A stretch of DNA of 5,895 nucleotides from Opitutaceae bacterium UBA3033 (GTDB taxonomy: Bacteria > Verrucomicrobiota > Verrucomicrobiia > Opitutales > Opitutaceae), in assembly GCA_002367815.1 (NCBI GenBank), contig DFDG01000033.1, positions 495 to 6,389 on the forward strand, given 5' to 3'. This document shows positions 1-5,895 of this stretch, piece after piece. Position 1 is the stretch's first letter. Each line of letters opens with the position of its first letter. Under the pieces are notes generated by a model. That model had not been told where the DNA came from and did not search any database. It saw only the letters and a program-made list of their open reading frames with translations. The position numbers and the translations under genes are program-made.

Positions 1-361
1 GGGTACGGGCAAACCAGGCCAAGGCCAATGCCACACCAATAAATCCCCCATGACTCGCCATACCTCCTTTCCAAACTTTGAAAAACAACAACGGATCTTG
101 GAGCAGTGAAGCGGGTTCATAGAGTAGGAAATATCCCAGGCGGCCTCCTAGCATGACCCCCATGATCATCGCAGTCATGAAATCCACGATTAGCTCGTCG
201 GCCAGTTTTGAGCGGTTGGCTTTCGTGTAAAGATGCAGCAACCAACCCGCGCCAATGAAGCCCAGCATATAGGCCAATCCGTAATAGCGAATGCCGAAGT
301 TTTCGCCGAACTGGATTAGAAATGGACTGAGATTGTTAGTCCAATGGGCCAAAATGAACAT
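1..361 (-). CDS. lgt: Prolipoprotein diacylglyceryl transferase, N-terminal part (runs off left edge)
   Basis: The gene reads leftward from an ATG at 361-359 and is open to the window edge, giving the first 120 residues of a protein usually about 260-300 long. Lgt is an inner-membrane enzyme that transfers diacylglycerol from phosphatidylglycerol to the lipobox cysteine of prolipoproteins, the first step of lipoprotein maturation. Family hallmarks are visible: FGIRYYGLAY at residues 22-31, GGRLGYFLLYEP at 72-83, and VWKGGMASHGG at 96-106. His104 lies where E. coli Lgt has the essential His103, and Arg74 is in the conserved Gly-Gly-Arg motif. Hydrophobic stretches near 28-44 and 60-82 fit membrane helices. 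The start lies 2 bases after the stop of the upstream CNNM gene, so the two are probably co-transcribed and translationally coupled. No Shine-Dalgarno is visible. An in-frame TTG at 367-365 is an alternative start. The family call is firm; the exact start is less so. Confidence 0.93.
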   Translation of the reverse strand, partial: MFILAHWTNNLSPFLIQFGENFGIRYYGLAYMLGFIGAGWLLHLYTKANRSKLADELIVDFMTAMIMGVMLGGRLGYFLLYEPASLLQDPLLFFKVWKGGMASHGGFIGVALALAWFART

Positions 362-363
362 GG

Positions 364-1440
364 TCAACCGGTGGGTTTTGAAAGCGATGGTTTTGGTGGG
401 AAAACTTCAGGCACTTCACCCGATTGCCTCTTTTGTTTGGCTCGGGCAAGTTCTCGCATATCCACCGCTAGATCATCCTTCTCAAAAATCTCGCGACCAA
501 GCAGGTGCTCAATCACGTCCTCCATGGTAAGCACACCAGCGGTTGAACCAAACTCATCAACAACAACCAATAATTGTTGGTGAGTCCGAAGGAACACCTG
601 CAAGGCATTGCCCGCAGTAATGGTATCAGGGATAAAATGAATTTCGTGCATCAGCTTTTCCACGAGTTCGTAATCGCGATCGTGGGCTTTGGCATTCTGC
701 AGTTCGCGCCGTCTCACCAAACCCACAATATCGTCGAGATTTTCACCGTAAACCGGCATACGCCCGAATGGCAAATTGGGGTATTCACGAAATACTTCAC
801 CCACGTTCATGTTGCGTCTCAAGGTCGTGATGACGATACGCGGGGTCATGATTTCACTCACCCGAACATCATCGAGTGAGAGCGCGTTAGCGATGATGCT
901 AGATTCGCTTTTGGTCAGAGTTCCTTGCTGCGCTCCGCGCTCGGCCAAGAGGATAATTTCTTCATCATCAGTGTGGGTATCAACCTTGCCGGGTATCGCC
1001 CATTTCACCATTAAACCACAGACATAGGTAATAGGGGCCAAAGCACGACGTATCCACCACAGTGGTAATACGACGTGGGGTTGCAGTTGTCTGCGATACA
1101 CCACGCCCAAGTTTTTTGGCAGCACCTCGGAGAAAATCAGTATGGCTAGAGTCAATGCTGCGGAGAGCATTCCCAGCACGGCATCGCCAAATAACCTAGT
1201 GGTCAGTCCGCCAATGGTGACCGATCCCAAAGTGTTGGCTACGGTGTTAAGAGTCAGAATCGCGGAAATCGTTTCATCAAGGCTGAGCTTTAATTTTTCC
1301 AGTAAAATCCCCCGACTCGGCCAACGTTTCTTAAGAGTTTCGATATCGGCGACCGTAGTGCTCAGAACCAATGCTTCGAAGAGTGAGCAGAAAAACGAAA
1401 TGCCAAGGGTGAAAACGATGGCGAAAATTAACAATGACAT
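364..1440 (-). CDS. CNNM/CorC-type membrane protein with CBS pair (hemolysin-related family)
   Basis: This 358-residue protein has the layout of the CNNM (DUF21) plus CBS family, whose studied members move or sense magnesium or other divalent cations in the inner membrane. The 'hemolysin' name is historical. The N-terminal CNNM domain covers about residues 1-150, with hydrophobic helices near 3-27, 57-80, 88-107 and 122-148. Conserved family motifs are SLFEA (19-23), NTVAN (65-69) and SEVLPKN (104-110). A CBS pair follows: MTPR at 198-201 opens the first CBS, RMPVY is at 227-231, and DEFGSTAG at 295-302 with MEDVIEHLLG at 306-315 marks the second. The protein ends about 40 residues later in a charged, proline-rich tail, so the usual CorC_HlyC C-terminal domain of about 80 residues is missing. 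The start was chosen at the ATG before a hydrophobic N-terminus. There is no clear Shine-Dalgarno. Substrate and direction of transport cannot be read from the sequence. Confidence 0.9.
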   Translation of the reverse strand: MSLLIFAIVFTLGISFFCSLFEALVLSTTVADIETLKKRWPSRGILLEKLKLSLDETISAILTLNTVANTLGSVTIGGLTTRLFGDAVLGMLSAALTLAILIFSEVLPKNLGVVYRRQLQPHVVLPLWWIRRALAPITYVCGLMVKWAIPGKVDTHTDDEEIILLAERGAQQGTLTKSESSIIANALSLDDVRVSEIMTPRIVITTLRRNMNVGEVFREYPNLPFGRMPVYGENLDDIVGLVRRRELQNAKAHDRDYELVEKLMHEIHFIPDTITAGNALQVFLRTHQQLLVVVDEFGSTAGVLTMEDVIEHLLGREIFEKDDLAVDMRELARAKQKRQSGEVPEVFPPKPSLSKPTG

Positions 1441-1547
1441 GCCACCAGTTTATGCAGACTGGGCGATTTACGAATATAATCTTATCGCTTCATTTCTGGC
1501 CCAATACAGCCTTGCGACCTTCAGGCATAACGAGCGTAATTCCATGT
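1441..1547. promoter_or_regulatory. Divergent spacer with candidate promoter(s) for gcvT and the CNNM gene
   Basis: The 107 bases between the two divergent genes must hold at least one promoter in each direction unless transcription starts outside. An AT-rich block holds a perfect plus-strand TATAAT at 1475-1480, which would put a transcript start near 1487 and a leader of about 60 bases before gcvT. The upstream -35 is poor (TATGCA at 1451-1456, 18-base spacing). The same block read on the minus strand gives TATATT (1478-1473), a possible -10 for the CNNM gene, again without a good -35. The leader is too short for a glycine riboswitch and shows none of its pattern. The promoter assignment is inference. 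Confidence 0.35.
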
Positions 1548-2651
1548 ATGAGCGACCTAAGACGTACTCCACTGCGTGAATTCCATGTAGCGAACCGCGC
1601 ACGTTTGGTTGATTTCGCAGGTTGGGAAATGCCAGTGCAATACCGCAGTATTCTCGATGAACACAAGGTGGTGCGAACAGCGGCGGGGTTGTTTGATGTC
1701 AGTCATATGGGCGAGGTTGATGTGCGAGGGACGCAAGCGAGAGAGTTTCTTAATTATCTGGTAACTAATGATATTACAAAACTACACCCCGGTCGGATTT
1801 TATACAGTGCCATGTGTTATCCCACGGGTGGGGTGGTTGATGACCTGTTGGTTTATATGCGTGCGCCGGACGATTATTTCATGTGCATCAATGCGGGAAA
1901 CATTGAAAAAGATCTAAACTGGATCCGAGAAGCAGCCAATGGATTCGATGTCACTATTACCGATCGCTGCGAGGATTATGCTCTACTGGCGGTGCAAGGT
2001 CCCAAAGCCGCTGTAATCGTGCAATCCTTGACCGGAGCCAAACTTGAGCTGGTAAAATATTATCATTTTGTGGAAGGAACTGTAGGCGGCGTGAATTGCC
2101 TCATCAGTCGCACGGGCTATACGGGAGAAGACGGATTTGAGCTTTACCATGCCACGGGAGACGCTGCCGCTTTAGCCGACAAGATTATGGCCGCCGGGGA
2201 ACCTCATGGGATGGAATTGGCGGGGTTGGGTGCCCGGGACAGTTTGCGGTTGGAGGCGGGTTATCCTCTCTATGGACATGAAATCACGGCTGATATTTCG
2301 CCTCTGACTGCGGGTTTGGGTTGGACGGTCAAGTTGGCGAAAGGTGCGGACTTTATTGGTCGTGACGCTTTGATCGCGGAAAAAACAGCAGGATCCTCGC
2401 ATAAGATTCTTTTCTTCAAAACGGGAGATCGGCGGATCGTGCGACCTGCCACGGTTGTTACAGGCCCGGATGGTGCCAACGTCGGAAAAGTGGTCTCAGG
2501 CACGCTTTCACCGATATTGAATGAAGCAATTGGTTCTGCGTTGATCAAAACCTATGCCGCCAATATGGCACTCACGGTCGATATCCGGGGCACGAAAATC
2601 AATTTGCAACTCGTCAAACCACCGTTCGTTGAATTAAGGAAATCCCCATGA
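1548..2651 (+). CDS. gcvT: Glycine cleavage system T protein (aminomethyltransferase)
   Basis: GcvT takes the aminomethyl group held on lipoylated GcvH, passes the one-carbon unit to tetrahydrofolate to give 5,10-methylene-THF, and releases ammonia in the cytoplasm. From ATG 1548 the product is 367 residues, the normal family length. Conserved motifs run in order: DFAGWEMPVQY (22-32), LFDVSHMGE (48-56), GGVVDDL (94-100) whose Asp98-Asp99 pair matches the acidic residues that bind folate in characterised T proteins, GYTGEDGFELY (190-200), and ARDSLRLEAGYPLYGHE (229-245). The rest is the C-terminal GcvT barrel. An in-frame ATG at 1434 would add 38 residues unlike the family and would overlap the divergent gene, so 1548 is preferred. 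The Shine-Dalgarno is weak (GAG at 1532-1534). The stop overlaps the gcvH start as ATGA, indicating an operon with translational coupling. Confidence 0.96.
   Translation: MSDLRRTPLREFHVANRARLVDFAGWEMPVQYRSILDEHKVVRTAAGLFDVSHMGEVDVRGTQAREFLNYLVTNDITKLHPGRILYSAMCYPTGGVVDDLLVYMRAPDDYFMCINAGNIEKDLNWIREAANGFDVTITDRCEDYALLAVQGPKAAVIVQSLTGAKLELVKYYHFVEGTVGGVNCLISRTGYTGEDGFELYHATGDAAALADKIMAAGEPHGMELAGLGARDSLRLEAGYPLYGHEITADISPLTAGLGWTVKLAKGADFIGRDALIAEKTAGSSHKILFFKTGDRRIVRPATVVTGPDGANVGKVVSGTLSPILNEAIGSALIKTYAANMALTVDIRGTKINLQLVKPPFVELRKSP
2636..2640 (+). promoter_or_regulatory. Ribosome binding site of gcvH
   Basis: AAGGA lies 7 bases before the gcvH ATG, inside the last codons of gcvT. It is the only clear Shine-Dalgarno sequence among the six gene starts in the window and supports the 2648 start. 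Confidence 0.7.
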
Positions 2652-3031
2652 GCAATGTCCCTGTTGAACTTCGCTACGCCAAATCGCATGAATGGTTGAA
2701 ACTGGAGGCCGATGGCACGGCCACGATCGGTATATCCGACTACGCCCAGAATTCATTGGGCGATATCACTTATGTGCAGTTGCCTGCACTGGGCAGTCAA
2801 ATGGACGCAGGTGCAAGCTTTGGGGTCGTAGAGTCGGTCAAGGCCGCATCGGATGTCTATGTGCCAGTGGCTGGCACCGTGTTGGCAATAAATTCAACCT
2901 TGGATACCACGCCGGAAGTTGTGAATCAGGATCCCTATGTCGCGGGCTGGTTGATCAAACTAAAATTAATCAATCCTGCCGAAGTCGAGGACATGCTTGA
3001 TGCCACGGCTTACGCCAAGGAGATTGCGTAG
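2648..3031 (+). CDS. gcvH: Glycine cleavage system H protein (lipoyl carrier)
   Basis: GcvH is the small lipoylated carrier that shuttles the aminomethyl group between GcvP, GcvT and the L protein (dihydrolipoamide dehydrogenase). The product is 127 residues, the standard size. It opens with the family signature RYAKSHEWL (9-17), followed by TIGISDYAQNSLGDI (26-40). The lipoyl site lies in VVESVKAASD (60-69), with Lys65 as the acceptor, the same position as in E. coli GcvH. VNQDPYVAGWLIKL near residues 92-105 is the conserved second lipoyl-domain half. The start overlaps the gcvT stop (ATGA) and has an AAGGA site at the right distance. No gcvP follows; the next gene is an efflux adaptor, so the H and T proteins must work with a P protein encoded elsewhere. 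Confidence 0.97.
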   Translation: MSNVPVELRYAKSHEWLKLEADGTATIGISDYAQNSLGDITYVQLPALGSQMDAGASFGVVESVKAASDVYVPVAGTVLAINSTLDTTPEVVNQDPYVAGWLIKLKLINPAEVEDMLDATAYAKEIA

Positions 3032-3033
3032 GG

Positions 3034-3079
3034 CTGGCTGCATTGGATGACGCCAAGTTACCGTAGGCATCCAAGCCAG
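3034..3079. repeat. Imperfect inverted repeat after gcvH (possible hairpin)
   Basis: Just after the gcvH stop, TTGGATG (3043-3049) pairs with CATCCAA (3068-3074), and CTGGC (3034-3038) pairs with GCCAG (3075-3079). This gives a 12-pair stem with a 4-base bulge (TGCA) on the left arm and an 18-base loop. No T-run follows, so it is not a standard intrinsic terminator. It could protect the 3' end of the gcvTH message, weaken read-through into the efflux genes, or be chance. Confidence 0.4.
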
Positions 3080-3092
3080 TTGCGACGATTCG

Positions 3093-3104
3093 GTGTCATG
3101 ATAC
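3093..3104. promoter_or_regulatory. Small near-palindrome upstream of the efflux genes (possible operator)
   Basis: GTGTCATGATAC reads the same on both strands except for one mismatched pair, around a perfect TCATGA core. It lies about 55 bases before the adaptor ATG, where an operator for a dimeric repressor would be expected. No regulator gene is in the window and no good -35/-10 pair surrounds it; the only -10-like string nearby is TATTAA at 3123-3128. A palindrome this short can easily occur by chance. Confidence 0.2.
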
Positions 3105-3159
3105 TGCCAGTAATTGCCAACCTATTAAATTGTTCACTGGTCCAAAACCCACACTAAAA

Positions 3160-4272
3160 ATGCCGCGTACTTCCTTAGTCTTTATTACGGTCCTGTCAGG
3201 AATGTTGTCGCTGGTTGGTTGCAAAGACCGGGCGACCGCCAATGCTCCGGCACGTGGGGCACCTGTGGCTCCTCAAGTGGTGGAGGTGATTCCCATCCAG
3301 CGCGGAGATTTATCCGAGACCATTAACCTGGTGGGCTCATTGCAGCCCAATGAGTCCGCCGAAATTCGAGCCGAAGTGGGCGGCATCGTCCAGAGCATCC
3401 AATTCTATGAAGGCCAGCATGTGGCAGCGGGTGATGTACTGCTTAAAATTGATGATGCCGAATTGCGTGCCCAATTCGAGCAGGTGGCGGCACGATTCAA
3501 ATTGGCGGATCTCAATGTGACGCGCAGTGAAAACCTGAGTCAGTCCCGCACCATCCCGCAATCCGACTATGATCGGGCTCGATCAGAGTTCGCCGCAGCC
3601 AAGGCGGAATTAGAGGTGTTGAAACTGCGCCTCGACAAGACGACGGTTAAGGCTCCGTTCGCCGGTATCGTGGGCTCACGCACCATTTCGCCCGGAGATT
3701 ATGTAGGCACTTCCACGGTGATTACGCGTATTGATGATTTGAGCCGGTTGAAAATTACCTTTGCCGTGCCGGAGCGTTATCTGGCCAAGGTGCATCCGGG
3801 CACGAAGGTGACGGCCGCGACAAGAGGTGGTGGTGTCAACCAATTTGAAAAGACCATTGCCGGTGAAGTATATTTTGTCAGTTCGTCCATTGCCCGCGAC
3901 ATCCGCGCCTCCGAAGTCAAAGCGGTGCTGACCGATCCGGATGAGGCCCTGCGACCGGGTATGTTTGCCAATGTTGAGCTCGTGCTGGATGTGCGGAAAA
4001 ATATTCTGACGGTGCCTGAGGCGGCCATTCTGGCGGATGCGCGCGGGGTTCAGATCATTGTGGTGGTGGACAAGGACGGAGCTAAAGTGGCGCGTTACGT
4101 GCCCGTGGTGACCGGGTTACGGACCCGCGGATTCGTCGAAGTTGCCCCTGTGGGTGCGGAATTGAACGATGGCACCCAGGTCTTGGCTTCCGGTGTAGGG
4201 GCATTGGTTTTGTATCCAGGTGCACCCCTCGAACCCAAACCCCTGCGTGCCCCCTTTAATCAAGAGCCCTGA
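3160..4272 (+). CDS. RND efflux periplasmic adaptor (membrane fusion protein), lipoprotein
   Basis: This 370-residue protein is an AcrA/MexA-type adaptor, which bridges an inner-membrane RND pump to an outer-membrane channel. Residues 1-21 are a lipoprotein signal: a short hydrophobic run ending in the lipobox LVGC, with Cys21 to be lipidated. The first lipoyl half is around 68-100 (AEVGGIVQSI, EGQHVAAGDVL). Residues about 101-160 form an Ala/Glu/Leu-rich alpha-hairpin, including the family-typical IPQSDYDRA (132-140). The second lipoyl half is KAPFAGIVGSRTISPGDYVG (164-183). A beta-barrel follows to about 275 (LRPGMFANVEL at 264-274), then a membrane-proximal domain (LTVPEAAI, 283-290). The ATG at 3160 puts the signal peptide at the N-terminus. 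An in-frame TTG at 3130 would only add 10 residues and also lacks a Shine-Dalgarno. The permease gene follows after 24 bases, surely the same operon. The exported substrate cannot be told. Confidence 0.93.
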   Translation: MPRTSLVFITVLSGMLSLVGCKDRATANAPARGAPVAPQVVEVIPIQRGDLSETINLVGSLQPNESAEIRAEVGGIVQSIQFYEGQHVAAGDVLLKIDDAELRAQFEQVAARFKLADLNVTRSENLSQSRTIPQSDYDRARSEFAAAKAELEVLKLRLDKTTVKAPFAGIVGSRTISPGDYVGTSTVITRIDDLSRLKITFAVPERYLAKVHPGTKVTAATRGGGVNQFEKTIAGEVYFVSSSIARDIRASEVKAVLTDPDEALRPGMFANVELVLDVRKNILTVPEAAILADARGVQIIVVVDKDGAKVARYVPVVTGLRTRGFVEVAPVGAELNDGTQVLASGVGALVLYPGAPLEPKPLRAPFNQEP

Positions 4273-4296
4273 TATTAACCCAGCCGAGCCAACCAC

Positions 4297-5895
4297 ATGC
4301 TGCTTTCCGACGTATCTATCAAGCGCCCCGTAGTGTGCATCGTTCTGGCGCTGATAATCCTCATTGTCGGTGGGTTGGCATTTACGAGATTGCCGGTGCG
4401 AGAATATCCCAACATCGAGTCACCGGTCGTATCGGTCAGTGCGGATTATCCCGGGGCCGCGGCCGAGGTGGTCGAGACCCAGATCACCGACCCCATTGAG
4501 GAACAATTGTCGTCCATCGATGGGATCACCTTGATGCGTTCGGATTCATCGGCGGGTGGATCCAACATCTCGTTGGAATTCGATCTCCGCCGGGATATCG
4601 ACGAAGCGGCCAACGATGTGCGTGACAAGGTGGGTCGCGTGGCAGATCGACTGCCCCAAGAAGTGGATTCACCGGAAGTAAGTAAGGCGGATGCCGATTC
4701 GGATCCGGTGCTGACCATTTCGATAAATTCGGATCGTTTCACAAGACTTGAAATGACTGAGATCGCCCGCCGAACGGTTGCCCAGCGTTTGCAAATCGTG
4801 CCGGGGGTATCTCGGGTGCGATTGCGTGGTCCACAGTTTGCCATGCGGCTCTGGGTCGACACCGACCGGCTGGCGGCCTACAGCCTGACAATTTCTGATG
4901 TAGAGCGCGCCCTTCGGCAGCAAAACATTGATGTGCCCAGCGGTCGGATCGAGTCGATGACCCGTGAGTTTGGTATGAGATTGGAGGGCCGCATGAACAA
5001 CGCGGTGGACTTTGAAAATCTGGTGTTGGCGACCCGGGGCGACACCCAGGTGAAATTTGCCGATGTGGGCCGGGTGGAACTCGGATCCAATGATTATCGC
5101 ATCCAAGCATTTTATAACGGCCGGACCACGATCGGGATCCAGGTGGAAAAACAGGCGCAGGCCAACCTGCTCGGAGTGGCCAATGAAATCAAAGCGCTGC
5201 TGCCGGAGATCAGGAAAAATCTGCCCGAAGGGGTCAATCTGGATATTGCCTACGACACCAGCAACTTTGTCGAGCGATCGGTCATGGAAGTCTACCGCAG
5301 CCTTTATATCGCCTGTGCACTCGTGGTGCTGACGATCTTCGTATTCCTGCGGGATTGGCGTGCCACGGTGATTCCATTGGTGGCCATTCCAGTCTCCATC
5401 ATCGGTTCCTTTGCGGTGATGCAATGGTTGGGATTCAGCATCAATCTGCTCACCTTGTTGGGTCTGGTTCTGGCGGTGGGTCTGGTCGTGGATGACGCCA
5501 TTGTGATGTTGGAAAATATTTATCGCCGAATCGAGGAAGGGGAAATCCCGATTCATGCGGCGATTTTTGGGGCCCGGCAGATGGCCTTTGCCGTCATATC
5601 AACGACCCTGACTCTCGTGGCCGTCTTTTTGCCGGTGGCCTTTCAATCCGGACGCACGGGGCGGTTGTTTTATGAATTTGGCCTAACTCTTGCCATCGCG
5701 GTCGTGGTTTCCAGTTTCATCGCTCTTACGTTGACCCCGATGCTTTGCTCGCGTATTCTTGCCAACAAGAGGGATTCGGACGGCCATCTGCACCACAACT
5801 GGCTCTACCGGATCACCGAGCCGTTTTTTGTCCGGATAAATTCCGGTTTTGCGGCCATGCTGCGGTGGTCATTGGTGCATCGTTACTATGTGCTA
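4297..5895 (+). CDS. RND efflux permease, HAE1 type, N-terminal half (runs off right edge)
   Basis: The first 533 codons are open to the window edge; family members are about 1020-1060 residues. It belongs to the AcrB/MexB/MdtB-like group of proton-driven inner-membrane exporters. The start MLLSDVSIKRPV is typical of the family, with TM1 near residues 11-30. The first periplasmic (porter) region spans about 31-330 and includes LPVREYPNIESP (37-48). TM2 is near 335-351, followed by the signature FLRDWRATVIPLVAIP (350-365). TM4 carries GLVVDDAIVMLEN (395-407): Asp399 and Asp400 match the proton-relay aspartates of AcrB (Asp407, Asp408). TM5-TM6 follow, with TTLTLVAVFLPVAF and LTLTPMLCS. No frameshift is seen. 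The ATG at 4297 has no clear Shine-Dalgarno. With the adaptor gene 24 bases upstream it forms an efflux operon; any outer-membrane channel gene would lie beyond the window. Substrate is unknown. Confidence 0.95.
   Translation, partial: MLLSDVSIKRPVVCIVLALIILIVGGLAFTRLPVREYPNIESPVVSVSADYPGAAAEVVETQITDPIEEQLSSIDGITLMRSDSSAGGSNISLEFDLRRDIDEAANDVRDKVGRVADRLPQEVDSPEVSKADADSDPVLTISINSDRFTRLEMTEIARRTVAQRLQIVPGVSRVRLRGPQFAMRLWVDTDRLAAYSLTISDVERALRQQNIDVPSGRIESMTREFGMRLEGRMNNAVDFENLVLATRGDTQVKFADVGRVELGSNDYRIQAFYNGRTTIGIQVEKQAQANLLGVANEIKALLPEIRKNLPEGVNLDIAYDTSNFVERSVMEVYRSLYIACALVVLTIFVFLRDWRATVIPLVAIPVSIIGSFAVMQWLGFSINLLTLLGLVLAVGLVVDDAIVMLENIYRRIEEGEIPIHAAIFGARQMAFAVISTTLTLVAVFLPVAFQSGRTGRLFYEFGLTLAIAVVVSSFIALTLTPMLCSRILANKRDSDGHLHHNWLYRITEPFFVRINSGFAAMLRWSLVHRYYVL

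Noticed and set aside
1434..1547. N-terminal extension of GcvT starting at ATG 1434
   Set aside because: The extra 38 residues do not resemble the GcvT family, overlap the start of the divergent gene, and fill the only promoter space. ATG 1548 gives the normal length.
1481..1547. Possible glycine riboswitch ahead of gcvT
   Set aside because: The stretch between the likely promoter and the ATG is only about 60 bases and shows no glycine-riboswitch-like conserved core; known glycine aptamers need more length.
1142..1579. Plus-strand open frame antisense to the CNNM gene start
   Set aside because: It overlaps the well-supported CNNM gene and the gcvT start, and its product looks like a Ser/Asn-rich frame shadow.
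3034..3079. Intrinsic terminator after gcvH
   Set aside because: The stem is bulged, the loop is long and no T-run follows. It is kept only as an inverted repeat.
3130..3159. TTG start for the efflux adaptor at 3130
   Set aside because: It would place ten polar residues before the lipoprotein signal peptide and has no ribosome binding site; ATG 3160 gives a normal signal.
4669..5556. Long minus-strand open frame (295 codons) opposite the efflux permease
   Set aside because: It lies wholly inside a strongly recognised RND gene on the other strand. Its translation is rich in His, Gln and Arg with no recognisable domain, as expected for the antisense of codon-biased sequence.

Overview
The window holds six protein-coding genes in three two-gene blocks, and all six belong to well-known bacterial families. 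Two run off the ends. I see no mobile element, CRISPR array, tRNA, rRNA or phage gene. The only non-coding stretches are two spacers of about 110-130 bases and one of 24 bases.

Layout. Positions 1-1440 (minus strand) carry a CNNM/CorC-type membrane protein with a CBS pair, followed after only 2 bases by the start of lgt (prolipoprotein diacylglyceryl transferase), which leaves the window at its left edge. A divergent spacer (1441-1547) separates this from a plus-strand glycine-cleavage pair: gcvT (1548-2651) and gcvH (2648-3031), overlapping by ATGA. After a 128-base spacer with an imperfect inverted repeat and a small palindrome come a lipoprotein RND-type periplasmic adaptor (3160-4272) and an HAE1-type RND efflux permease (4297 to beyond 5895).

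How the genes work together. GcvT and GcvH are two of the four parts of the glycine cleavage system. GcvP is not next to them, and the L protein is not in the window either. The adaptor and permease form the inner-membrane and periplasmic parts of a tripartite drug or solute exporter; an outer-membrane TolC-like channel is not seen. The adaptor has a lipobox, so it should be a substrate of the Lgt enzyme encoded at the other end of the window. This is a functional link, not evidence of co-regulation.

Organism. A tripartite RND exporter points to a diderm (Gram-negative) bacterium. GC content is moderate, by eye a little over 50%. Only one of the six starts (gcvH) has a clear Shine-Dalgarno sequence. 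The Lgt sequence and the weak Shine-Dalgarno use would fit a member of the Verrucomicrobiota or a related PVC lineage, but this is a guess from style and I could not check it. I did not find a convincing novel system; the findings below are modest points of gene context and signal structure.
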